64,000 bases of DNA. Origin: Pseudarthrobacter oxydans. GTDB lineage: Bacteria; Actinomycetota; Actinomycetes; Actinomycetales; Micrococcaceae. Shown piece after piece: positions 25,767-33,501 of the stretch. Position 1 is the stretch's first letter. Every line of letters begins with the position of its first letter. The stretch covers positions 434,001-498,000 of the forward strand of contig NZ_JAUSSN010000001.1 in assembly GCF_030812335.1 (NCBI RefSeq), in the 5' to 3' direction. The notes beneath the pieces are model-generated. The model ran no database searches and was not told the DNA's origin. It saw nothing but the letters and a program-made list of their open reading frames with translations. A program made the translations under genes and the position numbers.

Positions 25767-27206
25767 CTAGAACCCCAGCTGCGCGGCCAGTTGCAGCAAC
25801 AGCGCCTCGGAACCCATCGGCCCGATCAGCTGGATGCCCATCGGCAGTCCGGCACCCCTGGCGCCGCCGGTCCAGTGCGCCGGAATGCTGATCGCGGGCA
25901 GCCCGCACACGTTCACCATGGACGACCAGGGCGCGTACTCGCACTGCTTGCGGTAGTCGCCGTCGGCGTCCCCCGTCCAGGTGGCCGCCGGCCAGTAGCC
26001 GTCGCCGTGGGCCGCCCCGGTGAACCAGCCCACCGGGCGGGGCGTCTGGGCCAGCGCCGGCATGAGCATCAGGTCCCACGCGGCGTACTGGGCGATGGTA
26101 TCCCGCTGGAATTGGCGCAACAACCCGACGGATTCGGCGAGTTTCGCGGGCCCGCGCTGCTGCGCGCGGCGCCGGAACGTGCGGGTCAGCGGGGTCAGGA
26201 GCGCCTCGCGCTGGGGAACGATCCGGGCATCCCCGACGGCGGCGGTCCAGGCCGTGGTGAAGGCGGCCGGGTAACGGTTGTCGTAGCGGATGGAGGAGTC
26301 CGAGGTTTCGTGGCCGGCCGCCTCCAGCAGCCGGATGCCCTCGGCAAGGGCGTCGAGCGCCTCGGGATCCGGGGTGAACGGGAAAATCGTCTGCCAAGGG
26401 CTGTCCAGGCTCACGCCGATCCGCAGCCTGGGCGGGTCCTGGCCGGCGAGATTCAGGTAACCGGGGGCGGGCTGGGTGGAGGGATCCGCGGGGCCGGGCA
26501 CCATCGCATCCAACAGCAGGGCTGCGTCCGCCGCGGAACGGGCCAGCGGCCCGGACACGACCAGGCCGGCAGGATCACCGGTGCTTTCACCGGCCGGTAC
26601 CAGCCCGCGGCCGGGCTTCAGGCCCACGAGCCCGCACGCGGCGGCCGGGATGCGGACCGAACCGCCGCCGTCGGAGCCGGGGGCAAAGGGAACCAGCCCG
26701 GCGGCCACCGCCGCGGCACTGCCGCCGGTGGATCCCCCGGAGCTGCGGCTGAGCGCGTGCGGGTTCCGCGAGGGCGGCGCGATCCGGTTCTCGCTGTAGG
26801 CCGTCAGCCCGAACTCCGGGACCTGCGTTTTGCCCAGCGAGACCACGCCGGCGCTCTTGAGCCGCGCGACAAGAGCGCCGTCGGCCAGCGCCGGCTTGTG
26901 GTCCAGGGCGGCGCTGCCGTGGGTCGTGACAACACCGGCCACGTCCGTCAGGTCCTTGAAGGCCACCGGCATACCGTGCAGCAGCGCCAGCTCGGTCCCG
27001 TTCCGGGCCGCCCGGGCGTGGGACTTGTCCGCTGCGGCTGCATCCCGGAGGGCATGCTCCGCGGTGACGGTGATGAACGCGCCGAGGTGCCGGTTTTCCG
27101 CGGCGATGCGGTCCAGGAAATACCCGGTGACCTCCCGGGCGGACAGCTCGCCCGAGCGGAGGGCATCGCGGAGGTCCACGGCGGACAGCTCGTAAATCTC
27201 AGCCAC
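25767..27206 (-). CDS. Amidase signature family hydrolase
   Basis: A 479-aa Ser-cisSer-Lys amidase. The catalytic Lys is in GMPVAFKDL, the Gly/Ser-rich motif and cis-Ser in SSGGSTGGSAAAVAAGL, and the nucleophile Ser in GSDGGGSVRIPAA, with GLVGLKPGRG following. The C-terminal MGIQLIG is also typical. It resembles stand-alone amidases rather than GatA, and no gatB or gatC is adjacent. The start is GTG 27206, with GGAG 10 nt upstream; no earlier start with homology was seen. Likely substrates are amides, but none can be named. It is transcribed toward the alcohol dehydrogenase. Confidence 0.9.
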   Translation of the reverse strand: MAEIYELSAVDLRDALRSGELSAREVTGYFLDRIAAENRHLGAFITVTAEHALRDAAAADKSHARAARNGTELALLHGMPVAFKDLTDVAGVVTTHGSAALDHKPALADGALVARLKSAGVVSLGKTQVPEFGLTAYSENRIAPPSRNPHALSRSSGGSTGGSAAAVAAGLVPFAPGSDGGGSVRIPAAACGLVGLKPGRGLVPAGESTGDPAGLVVSGPLARSAADAALLLDAMVPGPADPSTQPAPGYLNLAGQDPPRLRIGVSLDSPWQTIFPFTPDPEALDALAEGIRLLEAAGHETSDSSIRYDNRYPAAFTTAWTAAVGDARIVPQREALLTPLTRTFRRRAQQRGPAKLAESVGLLRQFQRDTIAQYAAWDLMLMPALAQTPRPVGWFTGAAHGDGYWPAATWTGDADGDYRKQCEYAPWSSMVNVCGLPAISIPAHWTGGARGAGLPMGIQLIGPMGSEALLLQLAAQLGF

Positions 27207-27590
27207 AGTGGCGCGGCTCCAGGACGTTTCCCGCCCGCCGCTCCGGGGGACATGTCCAGTGCTGGAGCGGCCGGGTGGACATGGTGGCATTGTGCCCGGT
27301 CCTGGTGGCCAGGGGAGGGCATGTCCCACGGTAAGGGATAGGGCGCTCCTGGCGACATGTCCAGTGTTGGCGCGGCCGCATGGACATGGTGGCATTGTGC
27401 CCAGTCCTGGCGGCAAGGGGAGGGCATGTCCCGAAATGCCGGGGGCGGGCAGCCGGAATCGTGCGACGGTGAGCTGCCGGGGATCTCCTGTGCGCCATCC
27501 CAGAAGCGTAACCTGCAGCCGGGTAGGGGTGCGGCACTGGTGGCTGGCGATACGCTGGAGGCAGACCATGCATTCTGCGGAAGGACGACC
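27207..27590. other. 384-bp divergent intergenic region
   Basis: This region between the divergent amidase and rhodanese genes holds two 79-bp direct repeats (27249-27327 and 27354-27432) and the probable rhodanese promoter (-10 TACGCT at 27551-27556). No supported gene lies within it. Confidence 0.7.
27249..27432. repeat. Duplicated 79-bp repeat with GACATGTCC ends
   Basis: Unit 1 (27249-27327) and unit 2 (27354-27432) are each 79 bp, differ at 7 positions by my reading, and are separated by 26 bp. Each starts with GACATGTCCAG, has a central TGGACATGG and ends with GGGCATGTCCC, so each is itself partly palindromic. The arrangement suggests a multi-site operator or a small interspersed element. 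Confidence 0.85.
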
Positions 27591-27917
27591 ATGAGCGACT
27601 TTGACACCGTGACCGTGTCCGGCATCCCCGAAGATGCCAGGATCCTTGACGTCCGCGAGGACTACGAGTGGGTCGCGGGCCACGCCCCCGGGGCGCTACA
27701 CATCCCCCTGGACCAGCTCCCGGCCCGGCTCGAGGAGCTCGATCCGGACGAGGACCTCTACGTCATCTGCCGGACCGGGGGACGATCCTTCCGGGCGGCC
27801 CAGTGGCTCTCCGGGCAGGGGTATTCCGCCCTGAACGTGGCCGGCGGCATGGACCAGTGGCTGGAAACCGGAATGCCCCTGGTGTCCGACAACGGCCTCA
27901 AGCCCGTCATCCTGTAG
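27591..27917 (+). CDS. Single-domain rhodanese-like protein
   Basis: A 108-aa sulfurtransferase of the GlpE/PspE-like single-domain type, moving sulfane sulfur to a thiol acceptor. ILDVREDYEWVAGHAPGALH is the CH2A-type segment, and the active-site loop is CRTGGRS with the persulfide-forming Cys near residue 63. AAGGACG lies just before ATG 27591. It ends 18 bp before the prephenate dehydratase gene, so the two may be co-transcribed. It is unrelated in position to the MBL-rhodanese at 5298. Confidence 0.92.
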   Translation: MSDFDTVTVSGIPEDARILDVREDYEWVAGHAPGALHIPLDQLPARLEELDPDEDLYVICRTGGRSFRAAQWLSGQGYSALNVAGGMDQWLETGMPLVSDNGLKPVIL

Positions 27918-27935
27918 TTGAAGAAAGAAGCGCCG

Positions 27936-28916
27936 ATGCCCGCATCACCCGTCACGTACACCTTCCTCGGACCCGCGGGCACCTTCACCGAGGCAGCCCT
28001 GATGCAGGTTCCCGGTGCGGCGGACGCGATCCGCGTTCCGTCGACGAACGTCAACACGGCGCTGGACAAGGTCCGCGACGGCTCAGTGGACGCGGCCATG
28101 GTGCCGATCGAGAATTCCGTGGAGGGCGGCGTCACCGCCACCCTGGACGCGATCGCCACCGGCCAGGAGCTGCGGATCCTGCGCGAGGCCCTCGTGCCGA
28201 TCAGCTTCGTGCTGGTGGCACGGCCCGGGACCCGGATCGAGGACATCCGCCGGATCTCCACCCACGGCCACGCCTGGGCGCAGTGCCGGCTGTGGGCCGA
28301 GAAGAATATTCCGAATGCAGAATATATTCCGGGCTCCTCCACGGCCGCGGCGGCCATGGGGCTCCTGGAGGGCGACACGCACTACGACGCGGCGATCTGC
28401 GCCCCGATCGTGGCCACCGAACAGCCCGGGCTCGCCGTGCTCGCGGAAAACATCGGGGACAACCCCGGTGCGGTCACACGGTTTGTGCTGGTGGGCCGGC
28501 CCGGAACACTGCCGGAGCCCACGGGTGCGGACAAGACCACCGTCGTCGTTCCGCTGCCGGAAGACCGCCCCGGCGCCCTGATGGAGATTCTTGACCAGTT
28601 CGCGACCCGCGGCGTGAACCTCAGCCGGATCGAGTCACGGCCCACCGGCCAGTACCTGGGCCATTACTTCTTCAGTATCGACGCCGACGGCCACGTGGCC
28701 GACGCGCGCGTGGCGGATGCCCTGGCGGGCCTGCACCGGATCAGCCCGGCCACCCGCTTCCTGGGTTCCTACGGCCGCGCCGACGGGCACCGGACAATCG
28801 TGGAGCCGCACACCTCCGACCAGGCCTTCCGCGCGGCGCATGCCTGGGTCAAAGACATACTGTCCGGGGCATCCGTGGTGCCGGAATATATGTCCAAGGC
28901 TTCGCCCACAGCGTAG
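27936..28916 (+). CDS. pheA: Prephenate dehydratase
   Basis: A 326-aa enzyme converting prephenate to phenylpyruvate in phenylalanine synthesis. The catalytic domain (about 1-190) has FLGPAGTFTEAAL, VPIENSVEGGV and the TRF motif in GAVTRFVLVG. An ACT domain (about 205-285) follows, with GALMEIL and ESRPT, which binds Phe for feedback inhibition. No chorismate mutase domain is fused, typical for actinobacteria. A GAAAGAAG site precedes ATG 27936. The C-terminal 40 residues extend past the ACT domain. Confidence 0.95.
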   Translation: MPASPVTYTFLGPAGTFTEAALMQVPGAADAIRVPSTNVNTALDKVRDGSVDAAMVPIENSVEGGVTATLDAIATGQELRILREALVPISFVLVARPGTRIEDIRRISTHGHAWAQCRLWAEKNIPNAEYIPGSSTAAAAMGLLEGDTHYDAAICAPIVATEQPGLAVLAENIGDNPGAVTRFVLVGRPGTLPEPTGADKTTVVVPLPEDRPGALMEILDQFATRGVNLSRIESRPTGQYLGHYFFSIDADGHVADARVADALAGLHRISPATRFLGSYGRADGHRTIVEPHTSDQAFRAAHAWVKDILSGASVVPEYMSKASPTA

Positions 28917-28959
28917 ACAAATGCCACTTCCGGCACTTCCACCCCTCGGCAACTGTGCG

Positions 28960-28965
28960 TATGCT
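28960..28965 (+). promoter_or_regulatory. -10 element TATGCT
   Basis: A good -10 hexamer 44 bp upstream of the small gene at 29010; the -35 is weak. Confidence 0.4.
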
Positions 28966-29009
28966 TGCCTGATCCATATTGGGGAAGTCCTCTACCGAGG
29001 GAGCAGGTC

Positions 29010-29246
29010 ATGGCAAACACCAGCCTTGAAAATGACGGCCAGGGAATGATCGTGAATCCCAAGCCGACCGCTGACAACCAGGACTGGGACGGCGACGACG
29101 CCGACCGTGCAGACCGGCTGCGCTTCGAAGAGGAGCAGGCCATGATCCGCGAGCAATCCGAAGCACGGGCCGCCAAGGCCGCTGCGGAGGCGAAACTGAT
29201 CGCGGACGCGCACAAGGCAGCCGCCCCGAAGGAAGCCAGCGCCTAA
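29010..29246 (+). CDS. Small charged hypothetical protein, 78 aa
   Basis: I do not recognise a family. The first 30 residues are polar and acidic (NQDWDGDDAD). Residues 35-75 are a long charged Ala/Glu/Lys/Arg-rich stretch (RLRFEEEQAMIREQSEARAA) likely to form a single alpha-helix or coiled coil. There is no signal peptide. A clear GAGGGAG ribosome site sits before ATG 29010, and TATGCT upstream is a good -10, so it is probably expressed. Its last 4 bp overlap the end of the convergent diacylglycerol kinase-like gene. Confidence 0.65.
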   Translation: MANTSLENDGQGMIVNPKPTADNQDWDGDDADRADRLRFEEEQAMIREQSEARAAKAAAEAKLIADAHKAAAPKEASA

Positions 29247-30307
29247 TCTCCCTCGGTGCCGTCCTTGACCCGGACGAGCAGCGAACCGGGGGCAACCTGC
29301 ACGGTGACCTTCGTGGCCTCACCGGACGGATCGCCGTCGACCTGCGTGGGCACCGGCTCCGCGCAGCTGATGACGATCTTCCCGGAGCGGTAATACGTCA
29401 TCACCGGCAGGTTTCTCTTGTGCTTCAGCACGATCTTCCAGTACATCGCCAGCCAGCCGATCGCGCTGCGCGGACTCATCACCACAACGTCCAGCATCCC
29501 GTCATCGATCATGGCCTGGGGGATGAAGTCGATCCCGCCGGGGATCAGGCCGCAGTTCGCGAACAGGACGCTGCGGATCTTCCGGCTCTGTTCGGGCTGG
29601 TCATCCAGCGAAATGGACACCTTCTTGCGCCGGCCGGGGAGGTGCCGCACGCCCGCTTCGGTGTAGGCCAGCCAGCCCACAGCCTTCTTGAGCCCGTCGA
29701 TGGTGTCGCCCACCACCTCTGCGTCCATGCCGATGCCGGCAATGACCAGGAAGGTGTGCTCCGAGGACTCCTTGGTGCGTGAGTTCTCCACCCTCATCCG
29801 TGCCGTGTCGATGAAGCGCTGATGGCCGAACAGGGCGGTCTGGACGCTGCCGTGCAGGTCGCCCACATCGAGGTGGATATTGCGGGCCAGCAGGTTGCCG
29901 GTGCCGAGCGGGATCAGGCCCATGGCGATGTCCGTGCCCGCAAGAATGTCCGCCACCACCCGCACCGTGCCGTCACCGCCGCCCACGAGGACGACGTCGG
30001 CGCCGTAGTCGACGGCGGCCCGGGCCTGCGCGAATCCGGGGTCCTCGGCGGTGGTGTCGAAAAACCGCGGCGGCACCCAGCCGGCTGCGGCACACGCACT
30101 TTCAATCAAGGTGCGGGCCTCGTCCGACCGGGCCTTGATCGGGTTCATCACCACGGCGACCTTCTGCTGGCCCAGGCCCGGACTGTGCGTTTCCTCCCAC
30201 ACGGCGCTGCGCGTGTGCCGGGCCTTGAGCTTGCGCACTCCCCACCAACTGGAGACGGCAAACGCCAGGACTCCAGCGATGACGAGGTAGAGCAGCCAGT
30301 CGCGCAT
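29243..30307 (-). CDS. Diacylglycerol kinase-family lipid kinase
   Basis: A 354-aa protein with one N-terminal membrane helix (about 4-22) followed by a DAGK catalytic domain. VVMNPIKARSDEA starts the domain, VLVGGGDGTVRVVA is the glycine-rich nucleotide motif, and GLIPLGTGNLLARN matches the conserved GTxND-like region. These kinases phosphorylate diacylglycerol or related lipids such as those recycled in membrane turnover. GGGAG lies 4 nt before ATG 30307. It is divergent from serS and convergent, with a 4-bp overlap, with the small gene at 29010. Confidence 0.9.
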   Translation of the reverse strand: MRDWLLYLVIAGVLAFAVSSWWGVRKLKARHTRSAVWEETHSPGLGQQKVAVVMNPIKARSDEARTLIESACAAAGWVPPRFFDTTAEDPGFAQARAAVDYGADVVLVGGGDGTVRVVADILAGTDIAMGLIPLGTGNLLARNIHLDVGDLHGSVQTALFGHQRFIDTARMRVENSRTKESSEHTFLVIAGIGMDAEVVGDTIDGLKKAVGWLAYTEAGVRHLPGRRKKVSISLDDQPEQSRKIRSVLFANCGLIPGGIDFIPQAMIDDGMLDVVVMSPRSAIGWLAMYWKIVLKHKRNLPVMTYYRSGKIVISCAEPVPTQVDGDPSGEATKVTVQVAPGSLLVRVKDGTEGD

Positions 30308-30373
30308 TGTGCTCCCACACTATCCCGCCGGTGGCCGGCGGCCTGATTGCCCGGGAAGGGCGGCCGGATTGGA

Positions 30374-30379
30374 TACTCT
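30374..30379 (+). promoter_or_regulatory. -10 element TACTCT, leaderless GTG start of serS
   Basis: TACTCT is followed by 6 nt and then GTG 30386, setting the serS start. Confidence 0.55.
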
Positions 30380-30385
30380 TGTCAG

Positions 30386-31666
30386 GTGATCGACGTAAAA
30401 GACCTCAGCGAAAATCCGGACAAGTTCCGGGCCAGCCAGCGCGCCCGCGGCGCCGACGAATCCGTGGTGGACGCGATCATCGCCGCGGACTCGGCCCGGC
30501 GTGCCGCCCTGATCCGCTTCGAAAACCTCCGGGCCGAGCAGAATGCCTTCGGCAAGAAGGTGGCACAGGCCAAGGGCGAGGAAAAGCAGGCCCTGCTGGC
30601 GGAGGTCAAGGTCCTCGCGGGCGAGGTCAAGGCCGCTTCCGCCGAGGCTGACGTCGCCCAGACCGCCCAGGAAGAACTGCTGCGCGCCATCCCCAACCTC
30701 ATCGAGGACGGCGTTCCCGCCGGCGGCGAGGACGACTACATCGTGGTCAAGACCGTCGGCGCCCCCCGCGAATTCACCGACTTCGAGCCCAGGGACCACC
30801 TGGAAATCGGTGAGCTGATCGGCGCCATCGACATGGAGCGCGGCGCCAAGGTATCCGGCTCGCGGTTCTACTTCCTGCGCGGCGCCGGAGCCCGGCTGGA
30901 AATGGCGCTGCTGCAGATGGCGATGGAGCAGGCGATCGACGCCGGCTTCGTGCCGATGATCACCCCGACCCTGGTGCGCCCGGAGACGATGCAGGGCACC
31001 GGGTTCGACGTCAAGCACGACGCCGAGATCTACCGGCTCGCCGAGGACGACCTTTACCTCGTGGGGACCTCGGAAGTGGCTCTGGCCGGCTACCACGCGG
31101 ACGAGATCCTGGACCTGTCCGCGGGCCCGGTCCGCTACGCCGGGCAGAGCTCCTGCTACCGCCGCGAGGCCGGCTCGCACGGCAAGGACACGCGCGGCAT
31201 CATCCGGGTCCACCAGTTCAACAAGGTGGAGATGTTCATCTACACCACGGTCGAGGAGGCCGCGGCCGAGCACGCCCGGCTGCTGGCCTGGGAGGAGGAG
31301 ATGCTGGGCAAGTGTGAACTGCCCTACCGGGTCATTGACACCGCCGCCGGGGACCTCGGCAACTCCGCGGCCCGCAAGTTCGACTGCGAGGCGTGGGTCC
31401 CGACGCAGGGCGCCTACCGCGAGCTGACCTCGACCTCCAACTGCACAACCTTCCAGGCGCGGCGGCTCAACATCCGCGAACGAGTGCTGAACGAGGACGG
31501 GGCCCCCAAAGGCACCCGGGCCGTCGCCACGCTCAACGGCACCCTGGCCACCACCCGCTGGATCGTCGCCATCCTGGAGCACCACCAGAACCCGGACGGC
31601 TCCGTCAACATCCCGCAGGCACTGCAGAAATACCTCGGCGGCATGACAGTCTTCCCCGTCATCTGA
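30386..31666 (+). CDS. serS: Seryl-tRNA synthetase
   Basis: A 426-aa class II aminoacyl-tRNA synthetase charging tRNA-Ser (and tRNA-Sec where present). The N-terminal coiled-coil tRNA-binding arm (about 1-105) begins [20 protein letters not shown]. Motif 2 is [19 protein letters not shown], and motif 3 lies in the C-terminal [20 protein letters not shown]. The GTG start at 30386 matches the usual SerRS N-terminus and sits 6 nt after a -10 element, so the longer upstream frame is not used. A GC-rich hairpin follows the stop. Confidence 0.97.
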   Translation: MIDVKDLSENPDKFRASQRARGADESVVDAIIAADSARRAALIRFENLRAEQNAFGKKVAQAKGEEKQALLAEVKVLAGEVKAASAEADVAQTAQEELLRAIPNLIEDGVPAGGEDDYIVVKTVGAPREFTDFEPRDHLEIGELIGAIDMERGAKVSGSRFYFLRGAGARLEMALLQMAMEQAIDAGFVPMITPTLVRPETMQGTGFDVKHDAEIYRLAEDDLYLVGTSEVALAGYHADEILDLSAGPVRYAGQSSCYRREAGSHGKDTRGIIRVHQFNKVEMFIYTTVEEAAAEHARLLAWEEEMLGKCELPYRVIDTAAGDLGNSAARKFDCEAWVPTQGAYRELTSTSNCTTFQARRLNIRERVLNEDGAPKGTRAVATLNGTLATTRWIVAILEHHQNPDGSVNIPQALQKYLGGMTVFPVI

Positions 31667-31680
31667 GCCGCCGTTTCCCG

Positions 31681-31716
31681 GCCCATGACCCCGCAAAGTG
31701 CCGCGGGGCCATGGGC
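31681..31716. terminator. GC-rich hairpin after serS, no T-run
   Basis: GCCCATG-A-CCCCGC (31681-31694) pairs with GCGGGG-C-CATGGGC (31703-31716) around an 8-nt loop with one mismatch. It starts 14 bp after the serS stop, so it may end transcription or protect the 3' end. Confidence 0.5.
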
Positions 31717-31799
31717 GTCAACAGCTGTTCACCCCGGGTTCACCGGACGCTGTGGCCTGCGTCCTAGCGGCGGTCGGGGGTGTCTGCTCTACTTGTGAG

Positions 31800-32672
31800 A
31801 TGACAACATTGACTGAATCCTCAGTCGCCGGCAACGATGACCGGCGAGACAACAACCGAAACAACGTAACCACCGCAGCCCACAAGCTGATGGTGGCGCT
31901 CGACGTCGACGGCACCCTCGTGGACCACGACGGCCACATGTCCGTTCCCGTCCGTGAAGCCGCCCAGGACGTTGTGGCTGCCGGCCACCACGTCACCATC
32001 GCGACCGGCCGCTCACTGAACGCGACCCTGCCGATCATCGAGCACATCGGCATCGACAACGGCTACGCCGTGTGCTCCAACGGCGGGGTCACCCTGCGGC
32101 TGGATTCCGGCCTCCCGGACGGCTACGAGATCGTGCACAAAGCCACCTTCGACCCGGGCCCCGCGCTCCGGGCACTGCGCAAGCGGCTGCCCTCGGCCAA
32201 GTACGCGCTTGAGGACGAGGACGGCAACTTCCTCTCCACCGAGCGCTTCCAGGACATGAGCTTCGGGGTGGAGGCAATCGGCGTCGACTTCCAGACCATG
32301 CTGGAAGCCACCGCGGTCCGCGTGGTGGTCTTCAGCGCCGAGAACACGCCCGAGGAGTTCAACACCGCCATCCGGCACATCGGCCTGGCCGGCGTGACCT
32401 ACTCGGTGGGGTGGACGGCGTGGCTGGACATCGCCGCCGCCGGCGTGACCAAGGCCAGCGCCCTGGAGCACCTCCGCGGGCGGCTGGAGATCGAGGCACA
32501 CCGCACCGTCGCCGTCGGCGACGGCCGCAATGACATTGAGATGCTCACCTGGGCCGCCCGCGGTGTGGCCATGGGCCAGGCGCCCGAGGAAGTCATCGCC
32601 GCCGCGAACGAGGTCACCCACTCCGTGTTCGACGACGGCGCCGCCCACGTGTTGCGCAGCCTGCTGCTCTAG
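31800..32672 (+). CDS. Cof-type HAD hydrolase
   Basis: A 290-aa HAD phosphatase with a polar N-terminal extension of about 28 residues. Motif I is VALDVDGTLVDHDG, motif II ATGRS, the Lys of motif III lies in VTKASALEHL, and motif IV is VAVGDGRNDIEML. A C2B cap lies between about residues 105 and 210. Substrates of this group are sugar phosphates and related metabolites. The start is ATG 31800; a TCTACT hexamer lies 6 nt upstream, weakly supporting a leaderless mRNA. It is downstream of serS but separated from it by a hairpin. Confidence 0.88.
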   Translation: MTTLTESSVAGNDDRRDNNRNNVTTAAHKLMVALDVDGTLVDHDGHMSVPVREAAQDVVAAGHHVTIATGRSLNATLPIIEHIGIDNGYAVCSNGGVTLRLDSGLPDGYEIVHKATFDPGPALRALRKRLPSAKYALEDEDGNFLSTERFQDMSFGVEAIGVDFQTMLEATAVRVVVFSAENTPEEFNTAIRHIGLAGVTYSVGWTAWLDIAAAGVTKASALEHLRGRLEIEAHRTVAVGDGRNDIEMLTWAARGVAMGQAPEEVIAAANEVTHSVFDDGAAHVLRSLLL

Positions 32673-32762
32673 GTTCCGACGACTGCTCCAGGCGCCGCCG
32701 GCGGCGGGCTCCGACGGCGGGCTCCGACGATGTCGGGGCGCCGGCCTGCAGGGTGCGGGCGG

Positions 32763-33362
32763 TCAGCGCACCTCGAGGATCAGGCCAAGCAGCCTGGCCG
32801 CGGCGGGCCGCGCCGCGTGTTCCTCATTCCACTGCGCCCGCGCCACGGCCTTGCTGACCGCCTGGGTGGTGATCCCGAGCTCCTCGGCCACCGCCTTTTG
32901 CTGACCGCGGACCCCCGGGGTCAGCAGGTCCAGGACCCGCCATTCCGCGGGGCTGCGGTCGTGCACGATGTGGCCCAGCAGCCGCAGCACGGCCTCGGAC
33001 TCCGCGGCGAGGTCGGCGAGCGGGCCCTCCACGGCCACCGGGATCCGGTCCTTGCCGTTGCGCAGCCGGTCGACGGCCCGGCGGGCGTAAATCAGCCCGT
33101 GGCCGGAGGCGTCCTTGATCTGGTTCGGCAGGGGTTCATTGACGGGCCCGACGCCGATGCCGACGTACCAGCTGCCGGTCCGCAGTGCGATCATCGCCGC
33201 TTCGACGGCCTGCTGCGGGGAGTCCACAATGCCCTGGACCTCGTCCTCCACCGAGCGGTCGAAATCCAGGCGCGCCGGGATGTGCCGCAGGTCCTTGAGG
33301 AGCTGCGGCACGCAGTCGCCGTCGCGCCGGCTGTCGGTTTGGTTGATGGTCAGCGTGAACAT
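32763..33362 (-). CDS. SatD-like DNA-binding protein
   Basis: A 199-aa actinobacterial protein of the SatD-like group. The N-terminal two thirds have ITVDQxxSRRxGD-type features ([10 protein letters not shown]), [11 protein letters not shown] and [12 protein letters not shown]. The C-terminal 60 residues contain a helix-turn-helix, [24 protein letters not shown], like MarR/sigma-type recognition helices. It is probably a transcriptional regulator, with unknown ligand and targets. It is divergent from the phosphoketolase gene, and an 11-bp-arm palindrome lies between them, which could be its own operator. Confidence 0.7.
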   Translation of the reverse strand: MFTLTINQTDSRRDGDCVPQLLKDLRHIPARLDFDRSVEDEVQGIVDSPQQAVEAAMIALRTGSWYVGIGVGPVNEPLPNQIKDASGHGLIYARRAVDRLRNGKDRIPVAVEGPLADLAAESEAVLRLLGHIVHDRSPAEWRVLDLLTPGVRGQQKAVAEELGITTQAVSKAVARAQWNEEHAARPAAARLLGLILEVR

Positions 33363-33412
33363 TCTGGATCCACACTACCCGGTGGAAAGGGGCTGGCAAG
33401 AGCGGCCCCTGG

Positions 33413-33451
33413 ACACGTCCCCGCGGGCTTGTATCCGGTCCGGGGACGTGT
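33413..33451. promoter_or_regulatory. 11-bp-arm palindrome between satD-like and phosphoketolase genes
   Basis: ACACGTCCCCG (33413-33423) and CGGGGACGTGT (33441-33451) are exact reverse complements with a 17-nt loop. Its position in a divergent promoter region makes an operator likely. Confidence 0.55.
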
Positions 33452-33491
33452 TGCGATGGAGCCTGCGTACCGTTCCGGGCCCCTGTAAAGC

Positions 33492-33496
33492 GAGGA
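33492..33496 (+). promoter_or_regulatory. RBS fixing a TTG start of phosphoketolase
   Basis: GAGGA with a 5-nt spacer precedes TTG 33502. No ATG or GTG in this frame has a comparable site. Confidence 0.6.
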
Positions 33497-33501
33497 ATCC
33501 A

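Noticed and set aside
27357..27440. Trp-rich short reading frame (WTWWHC) inside the 79-bp repeat, as a possible attenuator peptide before rhodanese-pheA
   Set aside because: The same Trp-rich run occurs in both repeat units because GGTGGCATTG-type DNA is repeated. There is no ribosome site, and Trp codons would not make sense for a phenylalanine gene.
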